Below, piece after piece: positions 21,901 through 36,200 of a stretch of 64,000 nt of DNA. Under the pieces are notes generated by a model. That model did not search any database. It was not told where the DNA came from and saw nothing but the letters and a program-made list of their open reading frames with translations. The DNA is taken from the NCBI GenBank assembly GCA_008933995.1, contig WARS01000016.1:13143348-13207347 (forward strand), written 5' to 3'. Source of the DNA: Datnioides undecimradiatus. Lineage: Eukaryota > Chordata > Actinopteri > Lobotiformes > Datnioididae. Numbering within the stretch: position 1 is the first letter of the stretch; each line of letters opens with the position of its first letter. The position numbers and the translations under genes are program-made.

Positions 21901-24900
21901 AACTGCATGATGGCCCCGATTTACTCAGCCTCTGCAGAAAATAATCAATAATTTACACCTCATTTGTCCTCATATGGAGAGATGTTAATTTTCTTTCTCA
22001 TCAGGGTTTCCACCAGGTCAGAGGAATCATCTGAGCTCTGCCTCTAATCTGCTTCTCTGTCAAAGCTTGTTTTGTCCCTGTGCTTCTTCTTCTTCATCTC
22101 CTGCTCGTTTTGTTTGATCTCTGTGCTCTCAGTGAACACACATCCTGTCTGGGTTATCGGCTGGGACTATTTTGTCTGTGTGGGTGTGTGGTTGTGTGTG
22201 TAAGTTTGTTATAGCTGCTGAAGTGGGGTTTGCAGGTCAGACGTAAGAACAAAGAACTGACCTCACTTTATCTTGTTACCCTCATCTCTACTTTTTAGCC
22301 TTACCCTATTTTTGTCCCCCAATTTCCATATATGGTCTTGTTTAGATTACATCTCTTGGTTTTATATATTACCCACCAGTCCACAGCACTCAGCTGCACT
22401 TCCTTCTAGTTGGCTTGTACTTGTGTTCTTCTACTTTGTGGATTATCTTGAATTCATTGCTTCATTTCTCTTGCCGCCATCCACCCATTTCCTCCCCCCT
22501 TGCATGGCTACGTCTTGCTCACCCTTCCTTTGATTTCTCCCTTCTTTCCCAACTTCCAACATCCTTCTTCCCCTCCTCTCCCTCCTTCCACATTAGCACT
22601 TCAGATGAACAGTGAGGAGGAGATTGCTCTGCCAGCCTCTGCAGTCATTTCGTGGTCTGATTAAAAAACTGAGATGGGAGGAAAGTGAGGCAGAGATGAA
22701 CATCAGGGGGAGTAATAATGGAAGAAGTTAAAACAAAGAAAAACAAAAAGGGAATGAAAAAGGGAATCAGCAAGAAACAGAGAGGGAAAGTACAAAGGGC
22801 ATGTTTGTTTACCATTGTTTGTGAACTCGATAGGAAAACCAGCCAGCCGAACTGCAGTGCAGTGTCTGTAGCAGAGGCAACATCCCTGTCACTGTCTGCA
22901 ACACAAACACTTCCCTCATGATAACTATCAATAAGTCTTCCTCAGAGCAGTGTGCTGGCTCTTTGTTAGTGAAGTGGCTGGTTGGTCTGTAGGTCAGCAT
23001 TAGTTTGTTTATCATGTGTTCATATTATTGTCCATGCAGTTTGCATTAGGTAGCATTATCATTCTCACCCAGCTGTGTACAGTAATGATGCAAATGGCTC
23101 ATGGTTCACATAATTTCATGAAGAATTAATCTACATCATAAACCACAGCTGCAGTCCTCTAAATGTTGATCCAAACTCTGCAGCTTCACTTGACGCCACA
23201 CCAGAATGGTTTGTATTTTTGGCTTTAACTGGGCCTTTGCTAAAGAAAAACAACAGTATTTGTTTTCTTGCTGTTGTGACTGAAGCTAAGCGAAAACCCT
23301 GGTGTTATGGCGTTTCAAAGCCTCATAGGGAGGAAATCATGGTTGGCGGTTAGGTTTGCAAAGTGCTTTCAACACCTTGTTTCTTTTCACAGTCTGTTTG
23401 ACCTCATTATATTCCTTGGTTAACCAAGGTGTTTTGACACCTGAGCCTAACCAAACCTTAACGATGAATAATTGTGTGAACTGTCATTTGTATTTCAAAC
23501 AATATTAATGAACAAAGTTGTTCTTTTGATTTTACATCAGAACTAAAAACAGCACAGTTTCAAAAATGAAAAATGTTAATGTTAATTTTGTTAGCTTTTG
23601 TTGTTTAGTCTTAACCTTCTGTCTTGATTGTCTGCATCATATTTCTATTGTCAAGTTTTAGTTGATTAACGTCTGTGGGTTTTAGTTTTATCTTAGTCAA
23701 AGAAAACTGTAAGCAACAGGTGACATGTTATCCTCTTTGGTCATCAGATTGCAATGAACATTTCAGTCCAGTCCAGTCCAGTCCAGTCTAGTCTTACTAA
23801 AACCAGTATTTGTTTTGTGAAGATTTTATCTGTTGTTGATGTAAATTGCTGTAAGTCCTAAAGCACAGGACATAGTACAGCTCCACTGTCTATAATATTC
23901 CATCTCTTTTATTTATTGACATTTGACATTTTGTCTTAACATACATAGGTAACTGAAATTAACAGATGTGATGATTAGTTGTGCTTGAGATGTTTCAGTT
24001 CTGTGCATTTCTGTGTATGTGTATTTTTGCTAAATTTCTTGAGCAGTATTAAAACGAATGCCTTGAATGTGTGAATGCCAAAATACATGTGATGTTTGGA
24101 CAATCCAGAGCCTACTTGGTGAACTTTATGGCCAAACTTAAAGCCACAGAGCTGACTGATAGCATTACTGACAGCCATGGAAACCTCAAGATATGTGATG
24201 CCACATTGGGAGCCATCTGGTATGATGCGATGTGATGGCACATTATGACAAACTGTCTTTTAGATTTACCATTTTTCTTGTGATCAGAGGACAGCATTGG
24301 CAGTGTGAGCCTTTTCTGTGATGTCTCCTAATGATCTGGACCTTTTTCAGCTGCCGTGGTTAATGGCAGCTTCGAATTTTATTTGAGACAGCTGTCATCA
24401 GATGTAGTAGTCTGAAATATGGAGAGCTAAAGACAGTGTTACATCTGTTGCAGACTTTTCAACAGCAAAAATTACGCACCATTTTCAAAATATGCCATGT
24501 AAAAATACAGCTTTGAAATGTTTAGACTTACAGAAATACAAATATCTGGGTGTTGAACATCACTGAGAAGAAAGGGGGGCATAATGTCATGTAGTGTAGG
24601 TTTAGAAAGTGATGACTCAATCTTTCCTCCTCAATAGCAACTCAAAAACTTTCTTATTTTAACATTATATGGGTTCAGGTGCCTAACACCCCAGGCAGTT
24701 TTCTATCTTTTACCATAACATGTAATGTTTGAAAGACTGACAGTAAATGAGGTTTTAGCTTGTTCCAGCCCACCTGTCTTTTTTCTGCCAAACCAGTATT
24801 TGGTGTAAACCTGAACCTAATTGTGAAAATATATAAATATTATTAATTAGTTCTGCATTAATTGGATCATATTTATGATATACAGTACCAACCAGTTGCA

Positions 24901-27158
24901 CTTGCATAGGAAACCAGATGTGAGAATTTCCACATCACATCAAATCATGTGATTTTTCACGATATCATTGACAACACCAGTAAAGTATTATACATATGAA
25001 ACTGTAATCTGTAATATTTAATTTGTAATCAATCAGTGTCATAAGATGATGGTTAATCTGATCTAGGTCAGAGAACAGTAGTAAGTGATTATATATTGAA
25101 AAGTGCATTTTCTTTATACTCCATTATTCGTAAAGGTGTCAGTACACCCCATCAAAGCAGCTTGTTTGATAGTAGAACAGCTTTGGAAAGCTTCCCCCTC
25201 AACACCTTTGCTGCACCGAGCTGCGCCCGACCATTTCTGTAACCTTCCATAATCGACCATTCAACATTGACTTCCACTTACAAACACAACCAACAACTGT
25301 TTATTACAATATAGCATAAGAAATATCTCTTTTTCATTCATAAACCTTATTCTTGTGCATCCCAGCAGGGTTCAGCACAATGTAGAAAGGTTTAGTATAA
25401 CTATAGTGATGTAGTACAAGAGACACCATGAGGCCAGTATGGCATTTTCTTAACAGACAGATACATTGTATGCATATCTTGCTATAGCAGTATATACAAA
25501 TATAATGTACATAATTCATAGGGCTACTGCATATCATAATAAAACGGACACAGTACTATTGCATCAGTCTGTAGGAGTAGCATAGCAAGCAAAGATCAAT
25601 TGGTATTCATTGTTTTTGTTTGTTATATTGATAATCTATTGACTTTGAGTACAGCTAAAGGAGGTCATGGAAAGCAAGTGTGCATGTAAACACTGACTCC
25701 ATGAGCCTTGTGTACTTCTGCCTGAGCAAGTGAGGGGAAAATGCTGGGGCAGTGACCAGAGCAGAGGGAAAAAGAGTAAAACAAGGCAGGAATGAAGCGA
25801 TAAAAACACAAGGAAGTTAGAGGAGAGGAGATAATGATAAAGGGAAAGATAGATGGGATGCAGTGGGTTGAGTGTGAACTGATGGGTGTGAGGGAGAGTT
25901 TGGAAAGAGATAAGAGCAGCAGATGGAATGCAGACAAAGAGTCTGAAGAGAGACGAAAGGGAAACAGATGAGAAAAAAACAAAACAAAGAAAAGATAAGA
26001 AAGAGAAAGAACAGAAGATAAAATATACGGCACCTTTTATCTAATTTATTAATGGCTGAGCCATTTGGCCTGGAAATGTGAGTGACAGGGCCTATTACTG
26101 AAGGTGACACTCATCAGGCCTCACTTCTAAATCAGTCAGTGGCCTTTCTCTGTTCAGATGGAAACAGGAACTAATGATATTGTCAGGGTGAGCCAGAAAC
26201 AAGCGTGTGGGGTCTGCACTGTGGCTGCCTTGCTCAGAAAGATAAACATGGTGTTTGCAGATCCTAAAGAAACATTAAATTATGTCTACAGAGCAGTTAA
26301 ACAATTCATTTTAATTATGCTATTCATCAAGATCTTTACTAAGTACATGGTTCTTGTGATGGATTATGGTTAGAGTAGCATTACATCCACTCATTTTACA
26401 TAAAAAGTCTGATATTTCCCTTGCAGGCAGCCTGCGGCCTCGATGAATACGATCCATTCTTCAACATTGCCTTTGAGTTGGGCATCCTTTAAAGCTATCT
26501 GGTGTAGATTATATCTGTGTCTCACTCTGTTGACTACTGAAACAGAGAGTTTATCTGCATAGCCAGAATTCTGAAAAACTTGTGGTCACATGAAACTGTA
26601 GTGCAGCTGTGTGGAAAATATGCTCGATTTTTCACTCGTCCATCACACTGCTGCACAAGTTTTCATGCCCTTGAGAAAAGCAGCCAGTCAAACCAATATT
26701 GTGGAGTTGCAAAATCATTCTTTTCAGTGATCAATGGATAGCATCGACAAAGAAATGCAGTTAGCATCATGCTAGAGAGGGAACAAGGTGCACGTAGCTG
26801 CACAAAACACCATTAACATCAAAGCACCATTGTTATGTTTCCTCCGTTATTCTGTCCTTATTATCTTTGCTTCATGTTTCCAGTTAACAAAAAAACACCA
26901 TTAAGAATATTTAATGCACAATATGGCGCTCGTTGCTGTTGCCATTGTCTCACATCAGATTTTTACATCAAATTCTCAGGGGATTGCAGGATGCACAAAC
27001 AATGAGCTGATTGTAAAGGAAGGGAATTGCATTTTGTTGATTTGGAAGAGCAGAAGCTTCTCTGCCTCACAGTTTTTGGCACCAGTGTGGTCGGCTTAGT
27101 TGGTTAATTAAAGTTTTGAAATACTCTCATACACATAGAAAACAAACAACACACACAT

Positions 27159-27214
<56 letters not shown>

Positions 27215-30200
27215 ATACACACACAAACACACGGTCTGGAATAGAGACAAGTCTCCACAGAGTCCCATCAATGACAGCCAAGGACACACCACCACCATGC
27301 AGACATGATTATCCTGTAACTGTCCAGGCTATAAGGGAGGACTGCTAATGAACAGAAACATCACTCGTTCACCCTCAGACCCTCCCTCTCCTTGCTTTTC
27401 TCCCTCGTTTCTTCTCTCTGTATCTCCATCTCTCTCACACATGCACATAAGAACTGCTGTTCTCCCATGATCTCATTGACTAGCAATGGCTATAAATCTT
27501 GTGCACCACTGGCTCTCACTCACTTCTGTTGCACTGTCCAATTCCCCAGTTTAATGTTTATGCATATAGTATATGTGCAGTACATATACATACATATATT
27601 CCCCCCTAACCTTGTTATTTTGCATTAATACTGTCATACTATCCGTGCTGACGACCAACCCCATCATCTCTGAACACCAGATTGCAGAGAATCAGTTCAC
27701 ACAGAAACACATGCAAGCAATTCTCTTTCAACTTCCTGATAGATGATCCTTTTCATTGGCATTTGATTACTTCAGAAAATCCCTCTACGACAATGTTGTG
27801 TATGCGTGTGAGTCCCAAGGCTGTTTCCTTTCTGTTAATCAAAACAAAAACTCCACCAAAGATGCTTAAAATCTATTTATAGCAACAGTCATATTGCTGA
27901 TATAAGAATATTACATTACATTTCGAGCTAGAGGCTGTGTTAAGAGATGAATTAGCATTTGGAAGAGAGCTGCAGTGTATATGACGAGCAAGGCTGGAGA
28001 CCAAGAGGAAGCAGAAGAAGGTGGTTTTACAGTAGTTATTTCTGCTGTTCCTCTTCAACTAGTTGTTGCATGACCTTTTCTGACTTTGATCGGGCTCTTA
28101 GTCGCTCTCTCTCTCTCTCCATCCCTGTGTGAGTGTGCTTGTGTGTTACCACAGGTCCAGACCGTCTGTTAGTGGACAGAGGTCACCTCCTGCCAGGAGC
28201 AGAGAGCACGAAGCATGAGCTTTCACACACACACACACACACGCACACACACATACACACACACTCACACAGACGCACACATATACTCGCACACCTGCAT
28301 TTATATCTGTGTGCTTGCATGCATTCAAGTATGTCATCATAAGCATATATAATATATTCAGATTGCACAGGCAGTCAGTAGGCAACAGTTTTTACCCTTG
28401 ACTTGTCTTTGTGGGGTTTTGTTTTGTTTTCTTGTCTTGTCATGGAAATGTACTTTTTTCTGCAGTCTTTCATAAAAGACTAGTAATAGACATTAGTTGT
28501 AGCAGTAGTCCTGGTAGTAGAGAGAAACAATTAAGTAGAAAACTACAATGAAGACCAGTGAATGATGCCCTATTTAAGTGCAGTAAGGTCCTAAGATCCT
28601 TTTCTGCTCCAAGCCATTGGCTGTACACAGACCATTTATACCTTCAGAAATCCAGCGGTGTACCCCAGGTGTCTGCTTTTAAAGTAAAAATGCATCGAAT
28701 AAGGAAAATGAGCCTTTTCTGTTACTGTGCTTTTTCTTTAGGAAGGCATATATACAGAGATGAACCGGAAGATGTGTTAGTTAGTAGGTCTCTCACCAGC
28801 TTCCTAACAGTAAATGTCAGTGGGGTCACAGCACTGGTGCAAAGGTTTGACATTTGCACTGGTGAATGGGCATTTTTCCCCTTGTCCCACACAGTGTGCT
28901 ACCTTTGAAGACTTAATTAACTGCACCTTATATTCAGGGTACAGGATGCCCTGTACGGACTTTCAGAAATGCTTGGTTCCTTCATGGTAGATGAAAAGGT
29001 ACATGTCTGAGGTCTGCTTTGCACCTGTTATGCCAAAGCAGTGTAAAATAGTCAGTGCAAAAATATATGCTATACAGTTTTTTAGAGCAGAATCAATAGC
29101 AATTTTAACTCAACAGTGTCCCTGTAATCTTAAGTATTTTTTTAAGCCAGACTCTGATTTCTTCTTAAACCTAATCAAGTTGTGCTTCTGCATAACTTTA
29201 ACCAAGCATAATCCATGGCGTTGTCTGATTAAGGAACCAGATCAGAAATGTGTTTTGTTTGCTGTTCTACATTATAAATTAAAGATGTATTTTCCTGTAA
29301 TCTGTAAGACTTAATAGGATCCAGACAGTCTAGTCAGTCCTGTTTGTGCTTATGCAGCTGTTCTGTTCCATCCATCTCAGTATGCATGTGGGTGATCTCC
29401 TCTGGCCCTTCCCTTTTTTGATGACACCCGTCTTAACACTTTGCTTTGCCATCACTTTTAGCTGCTAATTTCCAAACAACTTCTCTTTCTGCCTTGTTGC
29501 GACTTTCATCGTTCCCTGCTAGACTGAGCGGAGTGCCGAGCCATCAACATGTGAACTGGCGCAGCTGTTAAGCGTCCTTTCTGCGAAGAAGGAAGAAGGA
29601 AGTGTTACAGTGCTTTGCAGAACACAAAAAAATGTTTGTACGTGCAGTTCATCTGTGTTGGGTTTAATCATAGAGCTGACACGTTTATCCATGCACATGT
29701 CTATATAAAATAGCAAATGACATATGTACACAAAACTATCATCATCAAATCTCAAATGCTAGTTTTCAAACCCAATGGCATGTCCGCCAACACCTCTCAG
29801 TAACAACAGTTACACAGACAGTGTTAAGTGCACAGACTGCACTGTCTTTGTCAGACTGACTCTCAATCATGGCTCACATGAAAGTGTCAGATAGCTGAAT
29901 CAGTGTGACCAACAGGATATATCCTCCGTCCAGCAGTCTGGTTTTCTTTCTCTGACTGGATTTTTCCATGATTTTTTCCTGACAGTTTATGCTCCACTGC
30001 TGGCCTTGTAGACAGTATACTGTGGAGAGGAAATAAGGGAAAAACTATGACCCTGTGCCATCCATATTCAGTCTTATTAAATAAAATATTTAACTCTCTC
30101 CCTTACTTTTTTATCCCACTCTATTCCCTTCTCCTGTAATTTGCTGTCTGTCTCTGTCGTCTCTCTACACTGTTATCTCCCTTGACTTGTGCTGGAGGTC

Positions 30201-33200
30201 TGGGGTAAGCTCTGCTGTCTGTCCGTCTGCCTTGTTATACATAATTAGTGTCTGAACCCTGTCTTCCTCTTTTCAAAGATAATAAACTGAATTGCTTGTA
30301 ACAGCACTGTTGCCCCCAAACTCTCCCCCCAAATCTGAAGCAGCATTTCTGATGTTGTCTGATGTCAAGGCCAGTGTGTAAAGTACCCCTGCTCACTACT
30401 GCTGTTACCATCCCTCGTTCCAATTTCTTTTTTTGCTTTCTTTCTACAATGCACTTGTTGTTTGTTTGGTCCTTGCCTGATTAAATCATTGATTTTCTCC
30501 ACTAGCTCTTTAGATGCTTTCTTTCCCTCCCTCTCTTTGCAACTTTTTGTTTCTTTGATCCCCATTTTCTCATTTGTTTCTCCTTCAATCAGTCCACCCA
30601 TATCTTTCCTCCAGCATTACTTTCTCTTTCTCCTCCTCATCTGTTCTCTCTGTTTCTCTTTTTTCTGTATTTTCTCTCTTTCTTTTTCTGTTTGTTTAAT
30701 TAGGTCGCCGATTGTCCTATGATGTGTGGACTGAATAGGAAAGCTGTCACAGGAGCTCAGTTCTGGATCACTGCCCCCTCCTTCTCTCCCTTTCTCTCCC
30801 TCTCTCTCTCTCCCTCTTTCATAAACAACAAAGATATACACACTCCCCATCATAGTGAGAGTTATGGCACTGCATTAACCAAACTGACCAGAAAATACCA
30901 TGGGCCGGTAAGGGCCTGCATTGTTTGAATGTAGTGGGATATTTTCTCACATAATATTTAACAACATGATGAGATTGAGCACTGTTCACTACTTCTGAAA
31001 GTGGGATATTGGCTAAGGAAAAGTATAGCATTTCCATGTATGAACATAATTCAGAATTACACTCAAGAAGTAAGAATATATTAAACAAGGTAGGGATTAA
31101 GTATTAGTTAAATAATTAGTTCAGTGATTAGCTAATAGTTAAATGATGTTGTAAGCTCTACAAAGAGCTCCTGGAGCTATGAGGTATCAATCCAGCTTTA
31201 TATATTTTAATTCATTTCAGTGCTCTATCTTGTCATTATGATTATTATTATTACCATCAGTGTCCTGTTGTTCTTGAAAATATTTGCATTGTGATTTTCT
31301 GTCTGTTACTATCATTGATAAAGGTGACTCAACATCGTTCTGACAGCGACTTGCTGCAGCACTGAAGAGACACCGTAGACTGATGAACAGCATGTGCAGC
31401 AAGTTCACGAGGCAATTTCACACATAAATGTTGCCTCTGCCTCAGGGTTGCAATACAGCCACAAAGGAAGTTTATGCTTGAGCAAACCATTTCAAGTGTG
31501 TTTCAGCACAATGGCATCCTCCTCAGTGTCACAAAAAGGTGACACACAATAACCACACAACAGACACAAGTCCTTTTTCCACGTAAACGAGAACTGTGAG
31601 TAAAAGAAACTCCTCTTGCTGTAAATGTTTACCAACTTCCTGCATAGTCTCAAAACCACAACACTGCTGCACTGCTGCACTGCTTACACTGCGACTGGAA
31701 TAATAATACAAAATCATCCACTTTACTCAAGGGTTGTATAAGTACAATTTTGAGGTATTTGTCCTTTATTTGAGTTAAAGCATTTACTTCTACTTTCTAC
31801 CTCTACTCCACTACATTTCAGAATTAAATATTGTCCTTTTTTACTCTCTTTAGAGCTTAAATAACTTTGCAGATTCAGATAAAATATTGTATGCAAGTAA
31901 ATTAGGTCATAAATTTATAGATAAGATTAGATGATCCCCAGGGTGAAACCTCCCAAATTCCCAGCTGTGTGTGAGTGTCTGTGTGTGTGTGGTGATCTGT
32001 ATGCATCCCTTGTGCTTTTTCTTCTCTTTTCAAAATGTGCATTTATATTCCATGACCTTGGTCAATAACTCCTTTCACGGTTCAGCATTTTGCCTCCCGT
32101 CTGTCAGACTAATTAGCAGCCATTGTCTCGTTGCATTGTTTCAGTTCAGCTCACACAGAGAGCCCTCACTACACTAACCTTTTAATAGAGGAAGTAAAAA
32201 CTTCCATTAAACCCTGAACATCCTCTCGGAAGCTCCGCAGCGCTTCTTATGTGGCTCTGAACTAATAAACACACTGGGTGTTTTGGCATAATTTTCAGAG
32301 TTTTGTAGAAAACTTTGAGACACGAGTCCTCAGGTTCCTCTTGAATGCATATTGTCCTTTTCTCTCAGTCTTTAAAGTTTCTTTCTCTTTCTTTGGCCTC
32401 TCTCATCTTCCTATCTCCACCTTTAATCAGACTTGTCTTGATCTTCCTCAGTTCCTCACTTCCTCATCGATCACTCTGTCACTTGCTGTCCCACTGGTCT
32501 GTTAGTGATTTGATAGATGACTGTTCGGGTTGTGTATTGATCATCAGGCTTTGATCTGTTGTCCGTCACCTGTTAGCTAGGCAGGCCTGCTCTGTAAACT
32601 GACAGTGAAGATCCTGTGTGCTGGGTACGTCTCTTTTCACCCTTGTAGCAGCTCTGTCACTATTTTTTGCATGCAGAGGCAATACATGTCATCGCATGTC
32701 AACAAGGATACCCTGTAAAAAGAGAGAAGGCCTCAATATAGATGCAAAGATGAAGTCACATTGTGATACTGTAAAAGCCAATTAACTAGACTAATCATGA
32801 CATTGGCTAATATTTTATGCATTTTAAACACTGAACAGTACCTCGGGCCCGCTCTATCTTACAGACATTTTGTCAGGAAATAAGACCACATGCATGAAAC
32901 TCCCAGTTATGGAGCATGTTATAGGACTCATAATGCCTTTTAGTGTTCAAATAATTGAGCCACAGACACATTCATCCATTTGTTTGTTATCTAAACCCCA
33001 GTAACACTAAAAACATTGCTCCGATATGCAGCCAACAGTCCTTTTTTTAGGTACTCTGTAATCCATCTGTTGGCATAAAAAAGGTGATGAAGATTGTTTT
33101 AGTTTAGTACAGGTCCCCCTTGATATTACTTAAGAACTACTTTACTGAAAGCGCTTTAAACACAGCACAAACAGGTTTTCACTTGCAAAGCACTAGTGGG

Positions 33201-36200
33201 AAGCAATGATCGGTTGAACCTTATTTGAAAGACAGGGTTTTGTTCTCGTGATGACTGGACAAATATTTAAAAAAATGCGTTTTCAGCATATAAAATATAG
33301 CATAGCGCTTCATACATATACATATATATGTGTGTTTGTGTGTGTGTGTGTGTGTCACTGCTAACTATGTCAGCGTTTCCATACACAGATGTATTCTCAC
33401 TATGTGAACCGTAATCAATACCTCCACAACTGTGTGTGAGTTTTCCCTGCAGGCAACAGTAACCCAGTAGCCTGGTTTCTCTCGGATTACATATATACCA
33501 AACAGTCCCAACAGATAGATGTGTCCCAGGCATGTGGCAGTAATGCACCCCTTACATATTTGACCTGCAGGATTCTGGATACTTTTAATATTTCAAGTTA
33601 ACTACAGTTGTGTTGTCATGACTATTGTTCACATTTCAAAGACAATATCTGTTCTTACTAGATGTGCAGTAGCATCAGATAATTTTGCGTTTATTCAATA
33701 CTATACTTCTTATACTTGATGCTTCTGTATGTGTTGTACTGTCTACATACAATAGTGGATAATGTTACATGGATTAAGAGCAAGAAAAAGTTTGAGGAAG
33801 ATGAAATTAAATCTCGCCTCATACTTTTTGTTTGGTACAACAGGATCATGTTTTTATGATAAGAAGTTGTATCGCTGGCTGCTATTTAACATTTTATTTT
33901 TTTTGCATCCTCTTGTTTCCATTTTTTGCCAAAGTACATTGAAATTTCACATAGCATAGATGCATCTCTGTGCTCTGTCATTCTCTTCAGTTGTTGTTTG
34001 TTTTGACCCCTCCTACCTCATCATGTCTTTGACATTTTTCAGTCCCACACAGAAACTCATTTATTCATGATCTCAATTTTTTCTATCAAGCTCCCGATAG
34101 CAGCAGAAGTGGTACATGCACATTTCAACCCATTTCAATCTTTCGTCCTCTCGCTTTCTCACAGACTTGCTCACTCACACTCTATCTGACCCCTTCTTCT
34201 CACCGCCTCCACTGCCTACATTGTCATTATAGTGAGTCTCTTTAAGTTGTGCAGTTAGTGGTTGTATGTTGTTAGATCTTCAGCTCTACAACAGATGTCA
34301 GCCTCAAACAACCTCCTCCAAACCTAAACCATATATAATGATGGAGGATAATTATAACATCCAAAGTGTAGCATTTAAGAATTATGTGTAGTTATTAATT
34401 AAACCAGAAATTACACATCATTTTAGCAGATTTAAAAATCCAGTAGTCAGATCTGTCCATGCCTTGATGCAGACTGTGGTTATTGAAATTATCAAGGCTG
34501 GAAGTGCCAAAGGAATTCAGAAGACTGTAAAATCACCAGATAAAGCAGATAAAAGACACATGGCAGAACTGCCAGCCTAATGAACAGACATGAAACGTAC
34601 TGGTGACTAACAACACTGGAAATCTTTAGGAGCACGTGCAGCAGTCCAAGGAGTTACTGGGATTCACAGCCCAAAGTAGCTCCCTGAGAAGAATCCCTGC
34701 CTCTGTTAGTTCTTTTAACCTCTTCTGCTTCTTCTCTTATAATGTGGGGCCTCTCCCTCTCTCACCCTATCCATCTCTACCCCCACCCCCTTCCTTTCTG
34801 TCATTCGTCTTGCTGCACTGCGAACCCCAGCAGCTGGTTGAGAATCCCTACAGAGCTGTTTCAGCTGAACTCTGCAACAAGAACATTTGTTTAGCTTTGT
34901 TTTGTTTTTTTAATACTACCGTATATGTCCTTAAAGGTGTGTGTCTGAAGGTGTCTGTGTGTGTGCTTTAGCCCTGTGTCCATTCATCTAAAACAGAACC
35001 ACCAGCTCCTCTTCCACTTCTGCCACTCACCCTCATCACTTTAATACTCCTTTCACTCCATTATACACCATTACAGAAAGTAATATAATAATGCTTTCCC
35101 CTCTCTGAATAGCATTAACATTAACACTTTGTGAAAGCATGTAGTGAAACCCAGGCCCTGGATCCATAACAGTGTGTTGCCCTGTGAATGAGGCAGGTAG
35201 ACATGAATAGAATTGTAAATGGCTTCTTTGAAAAGAGGGAAAGGGGCCAGCCCTCAAACAAATTGCACATAAACAAATACCCGCAGGCCATTGGTTGAGA
35301 CACTGCCAACATCTTTGAGAAGTGACGGAGAAAGAGCAAGAGTGAGGGAGAGAGAAAGGACACTGTAGGAAGGTTGCATTCCTTTCCACATAATTAGGTT
35401 TTATTTGGCTCCCTCAGCTTGGATCATATCTCTTTCCTCCTCTTCATCTTTTTCAGCACCTCTCCCTCTTTTTCTCCTCAGTACATCAGCATAGGAGTAC
35501 TTGCATTAAGCATCAGGCCTCAAGCAGCTACAGCTCTCTGACACCTACTATAAGAGACACAGAGACTGCTGGCTTGCAGAGTATGAGTCAGGAAATTAAC
35601 ACCGAAACACTGAAAATATGTCAACAAGCGGAAGACGGAAGGAACGGGAGATTGTAAGCAGGTAAAACATTTGCTGACATTTCTGGTAATTTTAGCAGGA
35701 TTGGGTTTTTGGCTCAGTTGCCATCAGCTCTTGCCAGAAACTGCTGAGTTCCAGTTACTGGAACAAGACATGAGGTGATGAAACCTGAGCTAACACCATA
35801 AAAACAAAACAACAAACACCTAGAAAATATGAGATCATATCACAAGATAGCATAACTTAATTGCACTGACATCTTAGATATATCCAGTGTTTTAGTGAAA
35901 CAAAGTGTGGAGGCAAAGACATCAAAACATAAATGTACAAAAGTAGCGAACAGTGAAAAAATAAAAACATACAGAGGCTCTCATCCCTCTCTTTTTATTT
36001 CAAGTAGCAGAGAGACTGGAGGGGAATTGTTGTGATGGCTGTGGAGTGTGTGATTTATGTTACCACAGCATGGGGAACAAGTCCTTCAAGAATAAGTAGG
36101 ACAACAGCAATATGGGAGCCAAGGAAGTTTTCAGATGACAATATTAAGAGAGAGAGGATCGTGCTGTTGTAGTAGCTCATTGGGTCAGAAGAAATAATGC

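Noticed and set aside
25665-26033. 122-residue minus-strand frame rich in Leu, Ser and Phe
   Set aside because: It is the complement of a purine-rich (A/G) tract, so the residues reflect base composition; no homology is recognised.
35618-35661. ATG exon-like segment (MSTSGRRKEREIVS) followed by gtaaaa
   Set aside because: Ends in phase 2, whereas exon 4 needs phase 0; joining them gives an immediate stop. No promoter-like block precedes it.
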